Below, piece after piece: positions 18,018 to 25,712 of a DNA stretch of 64,000 nt. The translations under genes and the position numbers were made by a program. The DNA is from Rhizobium sp. BT03. Its GTDB lineage: Bacteria; Pseudomonadota; Alphaproteobacteria; Rhizobiales; Rhizobiaceae. Location of the stretch: contig NZ_CP125640.1 in the NCBI RefSeq assembly GCF_030053155.1, forward strand, positions 4,128,001 through 4,192,000. Direction: 5' to 3'. The notes beneath the pieces were generated by a model, which saw only the letters and a list, made by a program, of their open reading frames with translations, ran no database searches and was not told the origin of the DNA. The number at the start of each line of letters is the position of its first letter. Positions within the stretch are counted from its first letter, which is position 1.

Positions 18018-18725
18018 ATGTCCTTCTGGGAAAAACTGTTGAATGCCATCGGCAATACCGCGGGCAATGCGCTGTCTGCGGTGGTCGAGGCTATCCGAAC
18101 GGTTTTCGAAGGCGATCCCGAGACCCGGCGCAAGGTGGCTTTCTCCGTGGCGATCATCGCGCTGTCGGCCAAGATGGCCAAGGCCGACGGCATCGTCAGC
18201 GAGAAGGAGGTCGAAGCCTTCCGCGAAATCTTCGAATTCCCAGAGGATCAGGCAAAGAACGTCGCCAGGCTTTACAATCTCGCACGCCAGGATGTTGCCG
18301 GCTATGAGGCCTATGCCGAGCGGCTCTCGACGCTCTGCGTCACCTGCGCGGCCAATTGCCCGGTGCTGGAAGACGTGCTCGACGGCCTCTTCCACATCGC
18401 CAAGGCCGATGGGCTGATCCACGAGAAGGAACTGAATTTCCTCGGCCATATCGCCGAGATCTTCCAGATGAGCGAGACCCGCTTCGAGCAGATCGCCGCC
18501 CGCCATGTCTCCACAGGCGGCGATCCCTACAAGGTGCTCGGCGTCTCGCCTTCGGATGATTTCCTGACCATTCGCCGCCGTTACCACGGCCTCGTCAGCG
18601 AACATCATCCCGACCGGCTGATCTCGCGCGGCGTGCCGAAGGAATTCCATGTGATCGCCAACGAACGCATGGCGGCGCTGAACGCGGCCTATGCGGCGAT
18701 CGAGAAGGAACGCCGCGCCGCATGA
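18018..18725 (+). CDS. TerB / J-domain co-chaperone (DjlA-like)
   Basis: 235 residues. Residues about 40-160 form a TerB-like helical domain (VAFSVAIIALSAKMAKADG, then a second acidic half LFHIAKADGLIHEKEL). Residues about 172-235 form a J domain with the obligatory HPD in GLVSEHHPDRLI. J domains stimulate DnaK ATPase, so it should be a DnaK partner; unlike E. coli DjlA there is no clear N-terminal membrane anchor. Its stop overlaps the amidase start by four bases (ATGA), linking it to cell-wall recycling by operon. Confidence 0.85.
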   Translation: MSFWEKLLNAIGNTAGNALSAVVEAIRTVFEGDPETRRKVAFSVAIIALSAKMAKADGIVSEKEVEAFREIFEFPEDQAKNVARLYNLARQDVAGYEAYAERLSTLCVTCAANCPVLEDVLDGLFHIAKADGLIHEKELNFLGHIAEIFQMSETRFEQIAARHVSTGGDPYKVLGVSPSDDFLTIRRRYHGLVSEHHPDRLISRGVPKEFHVIANERMAALNAAYAAIEKERRAA

Positions 18726-19483
18726 CCTCGTTCGAGGCCGATTGCAGAAGCGCCCGCGTGCAGCCTTCGCCGAACCACGGCGAGCGGGCGGGCGGGCGCC
18801 GTCCTGATATGATCTTGCTGCACTATACCGGCATGCCGACGGCAAAAGGCGCGCTCGACTGGCTCTGTCGCGCCGAGAGCCAGGTCTCCAGCCATTATTT
18901 CGTGCATGAGACGGGCGAGGTGGTGCAACTGGTGCCGGAGGCGCGGCGGGCCTGGCACGCGGGAAAGAGCAGCTGGCACGGCGAGACTGATATCAATTCG
19001 CTGTCGATCGGCATCGAGATCGCCAATGCCGGCCATCCCGGCGGGCTTCCCGATTACCCAAAAGAGCAGATCGCCGCGGTGATCGAATTGTGTCGCGACT
19101 GTGTCAAACGTTGGTCGATCGTGCCTGAACGGGTGCTTGGGCATTCCGATGTTGCGCCGATTCGCAAGGTCGATCCGGGCGAAAAATTTCCTTGGGCCGC
19201 GCTCCACCAAGCGGGCATCGGCCACTGGGTCGAGCCGGCAACGATCACCGGCGGGCGCTTCTTTCAGCGCGGCGATACCGGCCAACCTGTGGAAGCGCTG
19301 CAGTCGATGCTGTCGCTTTATGGTTATGGAACTGAAATCACAGGAAAATTCTCGGAAAAAATGGCTGGTGACGTCGAAGCTTTCCAGAGGCATTTTCGGC
19401 CCGAACGAATAGATGGCATCGCCGATTTCTCGACGATCGACACGTTGCACCGGCTACTGTCGGCTTTACCGCGTTATTCCTGA
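18722..19483 (+). CDS. N-acetylmuramoyl-L-alanine amidase (AmpD/AmiD type) with peptidoglycan-binding domain
   Basis: 253-residue Amidase_2 enzyme, which splits the MurNAc-L-Ala bond of (anhydro-)muropeptides. First zinc ligand in LLHYTGMPTAKGALDWL, substrate region SSHYFVHETGEVVQLVPE, and the other ligands in VLGHSDVAPIRKVDPGEKFP. The last 70 residues form a PG_binding_1 domain (GDTGQPVEALQSMLSLYGYG). No signal peptide is evident, which points to cytosolic recycling like AmpD, although the C-terminal binding domain is more common in envelope enzymes. Translation is coupled to the J-domain gene. Confidence 0.9.
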   Translation: MTSFEADCRSARVQPSPNHGERAGGRRPDMILLHYTGMPTAKGALDWLCRAESQVSSHYFVHETGEVVQLVPEARRAWHAGKSSWHGETDINSLSIGIEIANAGHPGGLPDYPKEQIAAVIELCRDCVKRWSIVPERVLGHSDVAPIRKVDPGEKFPWAALHQAGIGHWVEPATITGGRFFQRGDTGQPVEALQSMLSLYGYGTEITGKFSEKMAGDVEAFQRHFRPERIDGIADFSTIDTLHRLLSALPRYS

Positions 19484-19744
19484 TTCCTCGACAATTGCTG
19501 AAACGCCGAATTTCGCACTGCAGCGCGAAATTCGACCTGCCACATCATTTCCCTATTATCTCCTCATTACGATGGTTTAAGAACGTCGCCAAGCGGTTCT
19601 CGGGCCTGTTTTCGAGTTAAACCACGGGCGCTATGTGAAACGATAAGAATTACCGCGAATCCAGATCGGTACTTGATCTGATATTCATTGTGACAGCGAG
19701 GCGCGCAGTCCGGAAATTCTTTGGGTCGGAGTGTTCAAGACTAC

Positions 19745-20365
19745 ATGAGAAAACTGATTGTTGTTGCTGCAGCATGCGTTGGCATGCTGCTGGCCGGAAA
19801 TAGCTTTGCCTTTGCGAATGACTGGGGTGTGCGAGCTGATGCGCCGGTGAAGAAAGCCGAGCGCCCGTCGAAGAAGACAGAGCGTCCCTTGAAGAAAGCG
19901 GAGCGTTCGGTCAAGCCGGCGAAGCGTCCGCTCAAAACGGCGGAACGCCCGCTGAAGACGGTCGAGCGCCAGAGCGGTTATTCCGTCGCCAATGTTTCCG
20001 GCAATTCGTATTCCGCACTGATCAGCAAATATGCGAACCAATATAATGTACCGGTTGCGCTTGCGACCGCGGTCATCCGCATCGAAAGCAATTTCAATCC
20101 GAATGCGCGCGGCAGCCACGGTGAAATCGGCCTGATGCAGATAAAGCCTGCAACTGCCCGCATGATGGGCTATTCCGGCAGCGCCAAGGGCCTGTTCGAT
20201 CCGGAAACCAACATCAAGTACGGCATGAAATATCTGGCTGCCGCCCATGATCTCGGTGGTGGCGAGACCTGCAACACCATCCTCAAATACAATGCCGGCC
20301 ATGGCGCCACGCGCATGAACCCGGTGTCCAAGTCCTATTGCGGCAAGGTTCTGGCAATGCTTTGA
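19745..20365 (+). CDS. secreted SLT lytic transglycosylase with Lys-rich repeat linker
   Basis: 206 residues. Signal peptide IVVAAACVGMLLAGNSFAFA, then a strongly basic linker of about six heptad-like units (KKAERPS, KKTERPL, KKAERSV, KPAKRPL, KTAERPL, KTVERQS), then an SLT domain with catalytic Glu in AVIRIESNFNPNARGS and GLMQIKPATARMMGY. The linker's positive charge could bind lipopolysaccharide, teichoic-like polymers or DNA; this is not known. Start at 19745 is the first ATG giving a signal peptide. Confidence 0.88.
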   Translation: MRKLIVVAAACVGMLLAGNSFAFANDWGVRADAPVKKAERPSKKTERPLKKAERSVKPAKRPLKTAERPLKTVERQSGYSVANVSGNSYSALISKYANQYNVPVALATAVIRIESNFNPNARGSHGEIGLMQIKPATARMMGYSGSAKGLFDPETNIKYGMKYLAAAHDLGGGETCNTILKYNAGHGATRMNPVSKSYCGKVLAML

Positions 20366-20446
20366 GCCTGAAGCGCTTATCCCTGATAAGAGCTGGATGA
20401 TTCAAGGTGACTGCCATGGTATCGCTGGAATTCAGCGAGGTGGGAT

Positions 20447-21634
20447 ATGGCAGTCGATTTCAGGTTCATCATCATCGGACGCGGCATGATGGGTGCCGCG
20501 GCCGCCCGGCATCTCTCCGCGATGGCCGACGGCATCGCGCTGATCGGCCCATGCGAGCCGGCTGAGCGCAAAGCTCATGATGGCGTCTTCGCCAGCCATT
20601 ACGACGAAGCGCGTATCACCCGCACCTTCGACGGCAATCTGGCCTGGGGAACCTTCGCCGCCCGCGCGCTCGACCGCTACCGCGAGATCGAGGCAAGGAG
20701 CGGCATTTCCTTTTATTCGGAGGTCGGCTGCCTGTTTGCCGGTCCGACGCCAAGGGATGAGCACGACTATATCAACCGGGCGCTAACCGCCAGCCGGACG
20801 CTCGGCAGCGATATCGAGACCATCGCGCCGTCGGACCTTGGCCAACGTTTTCCCTATCTTGCCGTCGATCCAGATTTCACCGGATATTTCGAGCGCAAGC
20901 GCGCCGGGCACATCAATCCGCGGGCGCTGGTGCGGGCGCAGGCGAGGCTTGCCGAACAGGGCGGCGTCTCGCTGATCGAAGCAGTCGCCATATCCGTGCG
21001 CGACGCCGGTTCCCATGTCGAAGTGACGGCCGGCGGCAGAAGCTACAGTGCCGAGCGCGTGTTGGTCGCTGCCGGCGGTTTCAGCAATTTCAATGCCCTG
21101 CTGCCGCGTCCCGTCGATACCAGGGTGATGGCGCGCACGGTCGCCTTCTACGAGATCGGCGAGCGCGAGATGGCAATCTTCGGCGATATGCCGTCGACGA
21201 TCGTGCTCGGCGACCGGGAGGAGGATCACATCTATATCCTGCCGCCGGTGCGTTACCCCGGCGGCAAGACCTATCTGAAACTCGGCGGCGACACCGAGAT
21301 GCAGTCTTTCAGAGCGCTGGAGGATGTCGGCGCGTGGTTCCGTTCCGATGGCAGCGTGGCCGAGCGCGAGCATCTCGCGCGCATCGCCCTGGAGTTGATG
21401 CCAGCGCTTGCCGGCTGCCCGGTCACTTCGGGACCTTGCGTGGCGAATTTCACGCCGACCGGTTATCCCTATGCCGGATTTACTCAGTCGCCGCGCATCG
21501 CGGTGCTCACCGGCGGCAATTTTGTCGCGGCCAAATCTTCCGACGAACTCGGGCGATTGGGCGCCGTGCTTCTGGCCGAAGGGGCGCTCGGCGACAAGGA
21601 TTTCGGCGGCGAACTGACGCCGGTCTTTGCCTGA
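20447..21634 (+). CDS. FAD-dependent amine oxidoreductase (DAO / sarcosine oxidase-like), copy 1
   Basis: 395-residue flavoenzyme of the DAO family. Dinucleotide site IIIGRGMMGAAAARHL at the N-terminus (GxGxxG), substrate-side segment FASHYDEARITRTFD, and a C-terminal FAD contact region GGNFVAAKSSDELGRLG. The family includes monomeric sarcosine oxidase and N-methyltryptophan oxidase; substrate unknown. It is followed after 11 bases by a close paralogue reading in the same direction, so the pair arose by tandem duplication and is probably one operon. Confidence 0.85.
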   Translation: MAVDFRFIIIGRGMMGAAAARHLSAMADGIALIGPCEPAERKAHDGVFASHYDEARITRTFDGNLAWGTFAARALDRYREIEARSGISFYSEVGCLFAGPTPRDEHDYINRALTASRTLGSDIETIAPSDLGQRFPYLAVDPDFTGYFERKRAGHINPRALVRAQARLAEQGGVSLIEAVAISVRDAGSHVEVTAGGRSYSAERVLVAAGGFSNFNALLPRPVDTRVMARTVAFYEIGEREMAIFGDMPSTIVLGDREEDHIYILPPVRYPGGKTYLKLGGDTEMQSFRALEDVGAWFRSDGSVAEREHLARIALELMPALAGCPVTSGPCVANFTPTGYPYAGFTQSPRIAVLTGGNFVAAKSSDELGRLGAVLLAEGALGDKDFGGELTPVFA

Positions 21635-21645
21635 AAGGGGGCGTC

Positions 21646-22821
21646 ATGGCAGTCGATTTCAAATATATCGTCGTCGGTCGCGGGCTGATGGGGGCTGCGG
21701 CGGCGCGGCATCTGGCGCGGCAGGCGGATGGCGTGGCGGTGATCGGCCCGGACGAGCCTGATGATCGCAAGGCGCATCAGGGCGTCTTCGCCAGCCATTA
21801 CGACGAGGGGCGGATCACCCGCACCATCGATCCCGACCGCAACTGGGCGCTGCTCGCCAACCGCGCGATCGGTCGCTACCGCGAGATTGCCCGCGACAGC
21901 GGCATCGACTTCTATCGCGAGGTCGGCTGCGTTGTCGTCGCGCCTGATGGAAGCGATTATCTCCAGAGGACCCGGCAGGCGGCGGTCTCGCTCGGCGTCG
22001 AGACCCGCCTTCTCGATGAGACTGGGCTGAAAGCCGCCTTTCCGTACTTCGCCTTTCCCGATGACGCTGCCGGCGTCTTCGAGGCGAAGGGGGCGGGCCA
22101 TATCAGCCCGCGCAGACTGGTCAAGGCGCAGTCGCTGCTGGCGGAAAAGGCGGGTGCCGCCGTCATTCGCGACCATGCCGTCTCGATCCGCAGCGTGGGC
22201 GGATCGGCTGTCGTCGAGACTGCCGGCGGCCGGAGCTATCGCGGTGAGAAGGTGCTGCTGGCAGCGGGCGGATTTTCCATTGCGGAGAATCTGTTGCCGC
22301 GTCCGGTTGCCATGACGGTTTATGGCCGGACGGTCACGCTTTTCGAGGTGAGCGAGATCGACGCGGCGCGCCTTGCGACCATGCCGTCGCTCATTCTCGA
22401 TGTGCCCGGCACCCATATTTACCTGCTGCCGCCGATCCGTTATCCCGACGGCAAATTCTACCTGAAGATCGGCGGCGACCCCGACGATCTGGCGCTCGGC
22501 GACGAGGCAGCGATGCGCGCCTGGTTCAAAACCGAGGGGCGCCAGACCGTGCGCGTCTATCTCAAACGCATCGTCGAAGGGCTCGTGCCCGACATGGCGC
22601 CGCTGTCGATTTCGACGGCCGCCTGCGTCGTGTCGCAGACGGAAAGCGGCCATCCGATGATCGGCTATACCTCATCGCCGGAAATTGCGGTGCTGACGGG
22701 CTGTGCCGGCACCTCTGCCAAGAGCTCGGATGAAATCGGCCGGCTTGGGGCGGAGCTGCTTTTATCAGGCAGAATCAGCGAACAGGGCTACTCCACGGAT
22801 TTCACACCGCAATTTCGCTAA
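21646..22821 (+). CDS. FAD-dependent amine oxidoreductase, copy 2
   Basis: 391 residues, paralogous over its full length to the preceding gene: YIVVGRGLMGAAAARHL, GVFASHYDEGRITRTID, KGAGHISPRRLVKAQ and AKSSDEIGRLGAELL each have a counterpart there. A GGGGG site lies six bases before the ATG at 21646. The open frame extends far upstream inside the first gene but without a usable start, so the shorter model was chosen. rnpB begins about 50 bases after its stop. Confidence 0.85.
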   Translation: MAVDFKYIVVGRGLMGAAAARHLARQADGVAVIGPDEPDDRKAHQGVFASHYDEGRITRTIDPDRNWALLANRAIGRYREIARDSGIDFYREVGCVVVAPDGSDYLQRTRQAAVSLGVETRLLDETGLKAAFPYFAFPDDAAGVFEAKGAGHISPRRLVKAQSLLAEKAGAAVIRDHAVSIRSVGGSAVVETAGGRSYRGEKVLLAAGGFSIAENLLPRPVAMTVYGRTVTLFEVSEIDAARLATMPSLILDVPGTHIYLLPPIRYPDGKFYLKIGGDPDDLALGDEAAMRAWFKTEGRQTVRVYLKRIVEGLVPDMAPLSISTAACVVSQTESGHPMIGYTSSPEIAVLTGCAGTSAKSSDEIGRLGAELLLSGRISEQGYSTDFTPQFR

Positions 22822-22871
22822 ATATATTTTGATTTAGGTGGCAATTGCCGTCTCTCTCGTTTATGGGACCC

Positions 22872-23270
22872 CTGCCAGTTGGCTGGGCAGCCGCGCTTTA
22901 CCAATGCCGAAAGGCGGTAGGGTGAGGAAAGTCCGGGCTCCACGGAAACACGGTGCCGGATAACGTCCGGCGAGGGCGACCTCAGGGAAAGTGCCACAGA
23001 AAGCAAACCGCCTGTCATGACAGGTAAGGGTGAAAGGGTGGGGTAAGAGCCCACCGCATTTCCGGCAACGGATATGGCACGGTAAACCCCACCGGGAGCA
23101 AGACCGAATAGGGATGACGCGGCGGGCCGAAAGGCCTTCCGGCCGGTTTCCAGGCCAGTCATCCGGGTGGGTTGCGCGAGGCAGCGTGCGAGCGCTGTCC
23201 CAGAGGAATGGCTGCCACGTTCCGGTTCACGCCGGAGCCATACAGAACCCGGCTTACAGGCCAACTGGCG
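22872..23270 (+). ncRNA. rnpB: RNase P RNA, bacterial class A
   Basis: Catalytic RNA that matures tRNA 5' ends with the RnpA protein. The outer P1 helix is formed by GCCAGTTGG (22874-22882) and CCAACTGGC (23261-23269). The universally conserved cores are present: GAGGAAAGTCCGGGCTCC after P4 5' strand, a CACAGAAAGCAAACCGCC block, GGTAAGGGTGAAAGGGTGGGGTAAGAG split around 23022-23050, and the 3' strand ACAGAACCCGGCTTA. Length about 397 nt matches rhizobial rnpB. Open frames on either strand here are not genes. Confidence 0.95.
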
Positions 23271-23425
23271 ATTAACTTTTGTGGCGCGAACAAGCCCCGA
23301 TTTCAGGAATCGCTTCCCGGTAAGCCGCTGAAATCGAATGTTTTCAAGCGGATGCTCATGCAATCTGCCCGGTGAAAATTCTTTTTCCAAAAGCAGCGTT
23401 GTGCGCCATCGCGAGAGGGGCGATC

Positions 23426-23440
23426 CTAACCCTTTGTTAA
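23426..23440 (+). promoter_or_regulatory. near-consensus CtrA site in the mra promoter region
   Basis: CTAA-CCCTTTG-TTAA differs from TTAA-N7-TTAA at one position and lies about 55 bases before the MraZ boxes. It is an observation by eye; A/T-rich matches of this kind can arise by chance. Confidence 0.3.
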
Positions 23441-23492
23441 ACTTAACGGCTTATAAATTTTTGATCATGCGTCTATTGCAAAATGGGCGCAT

Positions 23493-23526
23493 CCCATTGA
23501 CGCCCATATGGTCCCATGCTATCCCA
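23493..23526 (-). promoter_or_regulatory. MraZ-binding repeats: four TGGG boxes at exact 10-bp spacing
   Basis: On the plus strand CCCA occurs at 23493, 23503, 23513 and 23523, that is, four TGGGN6 units in register on the minus strand. MraZ rings bind direct TGGG/GTGGG repeats with one-turn spacing in front of mra operons (established in E. coli and Mycoplasma). The array ends about 170 bases before mraZ, which implies a long leader or a promoter overlapping the array. Confidence 0.8.
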
Positions 23527-23699
23527 AATGCGCACTGCACCAGGGCAATCACCTGCCCATTCATCGCAAAGCAAAGGCGTCTTCCTCTCCGGAAGCGTCG
23601 GAGGGGTTTTCGCTCATCCGGCTTGCGACGCTGTGCCTGATATCGGGAGTTTCGGGCGTCTTTTGGTCCGGATCCCTGCGGGAACGGATGTTTCGTGTG

Positions 23700-24137
23700 A
23701 TGAGCCGCTTCCTTTCGAACGCGACCAACAGGATCGATGCCAAGGGCAGGGTTTCCGTGCCTTCGGCGTTTCGTTCCGTGCTGGCGCAGCGCAATGTTCA
23801 GGAGCTCTATTGCTTCCAGGACTTTGTGTTTCCGGCGATCAGCATCGGCGGTCCGGATCTTCTCGAAAGATTCGAGCGGCAGATTGCTGCGGAGGATCCG
23901 TTTTCGCCGGATGCGAACGAGATGTCGCTTCTCATTCACGGGGGCGGGGTCTTCATGAAGCTCGACGCCGAGGGGCGGCTGATGGTCACGGATTTCATTC
24001 GCGGCTTTACAGGCATCTCGGACGAAGTGACTTTCGTCGGTCGGGCGGATCATTTTCAGCTCTGGCAGCCGCAGGCTTTTGTGGCTGCGCAGGCGCAGGC
24101 ACGAGGGGAGCGCAAGCTGGCGGGCAAGCGTTCCTGA
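23700..24137 (+). CDS. mraZ: transcriptional regulator MraZ
   Basis: First gene of the dcw cluster; a SpoVT/AbrB-like double-domain protein that assembles into rings and represses its own operon. 145 residues from the ATG at 23700. [25 protein letters not shown] is the first swapped-hairpin domain with the DAKGR motif; the second repeat is seen at [18 protein letters not shown]. An in-frame ATG at 23688 has a better ribosome site (GGGAACGG) and would add four residues (MFRV); both starts are possible. rsmH begins 17 bases after the stop. Confidence 0.93.
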   Translation: MSRFLSNATNRIDAKGRVSVPSAFRSVLAQRNVQELYCFQDFVFPAISIGGPDLLERFERQIAAEDPFSPDANEMSLLIHGGGVFMKLDAEGRLMVTDFIRGFTGISDEVTFVGRADHFQLWQPQAFVAAQAQARGERKLAGKRS

Positions 24138-24154
24138 AAGAACGAGGGAACGGA

Positions 24155-25180
24155 ATGGTGGCGAATCCTGGCGGAGGTTCAACTGATGCCGGTGGCGGAC
24201 CGGTTCGTCACATTCCTGTTCTTCTTGATGAGGTGCTTTCGGCGCTGGCGCCCGCGCCCGGCAAGCTCATCCTCGACGGTACGTTCGGAGCAGGCGGCTA
24301 TACCTCGGCCATTCTTGCGGCCGGCGCCGAGGTGATCGCGCTCGACCGCGATCCGACGGCGATTGCGGCGGGCCAGGAAATGGTTTCTGCCCATGGCGGC
24401 CGGCTCCGGCTCGTTCATTCGCAATTTTCGCATCTTGCCGATTATGCACCGCAAGGCGGGCTTGACGGGGTCGTCCTCGATATCGGCGTTTCCTCCATGC
24501 AGATCGATGAGGCCGAACGCGGTTTCTCCTTCCAGAAGAGCGGCCCGCTCGACATGCGCATGTCGGCCGCAGGCGTTTCGGCCGCCGATGTCGTCAATCG
24601 CGCCAAGGTCGCCGATCTCATCCGCATCTTCCATTTTCTCGGCGAGGAAAGCCAGGCGCCGCGCATTGCCCATGCGATCGAGAAACGCCGCGAGGAAAAG
24701 CCGTTCGAGACGACACGCGATCTCGCCGGTCTCATCGAGCTGGTTACCCCGCGCAAGATGAAGGACAAGATCCATCCGGCGACACGCGTCTTCCAGGCCT
24801 TGCGCATCTTCGTCAACGACGAGCTCGGCGAACTCGCCCAGGCGCTGTTTGCCGCGGAAGCGGCGCTGAAGCCGGGCGGCAGGCTGGTCGTCGTCACCTT
24901 TCATTCGCTCGAAGACCGCATCGTCAAGAAATTCTTCTCCGACCGCGCCGGCAAGGCGTCGGGGTCTCGGCATCTGCCGGTCGCGCATGAGCGGGCGGCA
25001 ACTTTTGCGGCGATCGGCAAGCCGATGGTTTCGGCAAGCGCGGCGGAGGCGGAGATAAATCCGCGCGCCCGCTCCGCCAAGCTGCGCGCCGGCCTGAGGA
25101 CGGAGGCCGCCGCTGAAGCCGCGGATATGTCGCTCTTCGGGTTTCCCAATGTCGCCAGTCTCGGAAAGCTTGGAGGTTGA
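24155..25180 (+). CDS. rsmH: 16S rRNA (cytosine1402-N4)-methyltransferase RsmH (MraW)
   Basis: Methylates N4 of C1402 in 16S rRNA, tuning P-site decoding. 341 residues, normal for the family. N-terminal [21 protein letters not shown] loop [44 protein letters not shown], and C-terminal [16 protein letters not shown] are all diagnostic. ATG at 24155 was chosen: it lies downstream of mraZ and gives the standard N-terminus. Confidence 0.95.
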   Translation: MVANPGGGSTDAGGGPVRHIPVLLDEVLSALAPAPGKLILDGTFGAGGYTSAILAAGAEVIALDRDPTAIAAGQEMVSAHGGRLRLVHSQFSHLADYAPQGGLDGVVLDIGVSSMQIDEAERGFSFQKSGPLDMRMSAAGVSAADVVNRAKVADLIRIFHFLGEESQAPRIAHAIEKRREEKPFETTRDLAGLIELVTPRKMKDKIHPATRVFQALRIFVNDELGELAQALFAAEAALKPGGRLVVVTFHSLEDRIVKKFFSDRAGKASGSRHLPVAHERAATFAAIGKPMVSASAAEAEINPRARSAKLRAGLRTEAAAEAADMSLFGFPNVASLGKLGG

Positions 25181-25181
25181 T

Positions 25182-25712
25182 ATGCTGAAAACGTTCGATC
25201 TCGTGCTCATCGGCGTTATGACGGCCACCGCCGCCGTCACCTACACGATCAAGCATCGCGCCGAATTGAAGCTCGAGGAGGTTCATCGCCTCGAAGCCGA
25301 GATCAAGCTCGAAGAGGACACGATCGACCTTCTCAAGGCCGACTGGGCGCTGCAATCGCAGCCGAACCGTCTGGAACGGCTGGTCAAGGCCTATGATGAC
25401 GAACTGCAGCTGCAGCCGACGCAGTCGACGGCGCTGGTGCATGCCAAGGAATTGCCGATGCTGAAATCCGAGGTTCCCGTGCCTGACGTGACCGAGGCCA
25501 AGGCCAGCGCCAAGGGCGCGACCGAGGCCAGCGCCAAGGGTGCGACCGAGGCCAGCGCCAAGGGTGCAACCGAGGCCGGCGCCAAAGGTGCAGCCCTGGC
25601 CGGCGCCAAAGGCGGGACCGTCACGGCCAAGGCTCAGCCTGTTCCAAAACCCGCGCCGCGCGCTGCGGAGGAGGATGAAGCAGATGAGATCGAAACGGGG
25701 TCGGTGGAATAA
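25182..25712 (+). CDS. ftsL: cell division protein FtsL with a tandem-repeat C-terminal tail
   Basis: Bitopic divisome protein. Short N-terminus, one membrane helix (LVLIGVMTATAAVTYTI), then a periplasmic coiled coil (KLEEVHRLEAEIKLEEDTID, LKADWALQSQPNRLERL) that should pair with FtsB/DivIC and recruit FtsW/FtsI. 176 residues, longer than the 110-130 usual for FtsL, because residues 107-146 are five 8-residue repeats of the form EASAKGAT, followed by a Pro/Ala/Glu-rich end. ATG at 25182 overlaps the GGAGG-containing end of rsmH by position; the stop overlaps the ftsI start by one base (TAATG). Confidence 0.9.
   Translation: MLKTFDLVLIGVMTATAAVTYTIKHRAELKLEEVHRLEAEIKLEEDTIDLLKADWALQSQPNRLERLVKAYDDELQLQPTQSTALVHAKELPMLKSEVPVPDVTEAKASAKGATEASAKGATEASAKGATEAGAKGAALAGAKGGTVTAKAQPVPKPAPRAAEEDEADEIETGSVE
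25500..25619 (+). repeat. five tandem 24-bp units inside ftsL
   Basis: In-frame minisatellite of 5 x 24 bases coding for KASAKGAT, EASAKGAT (twice), EAGAKGAA and LAGAKGGT. The middle units differ at only one or two bases, so recent expansion is likely and copy number may vary between strains. Confidence 0.9.

Noticed and set aside
22818..23390. Open frame on the minus strand over rnpB
   Set aside because: The region is RNase P RNA with all conserved cores; such frames are frequent false genes.
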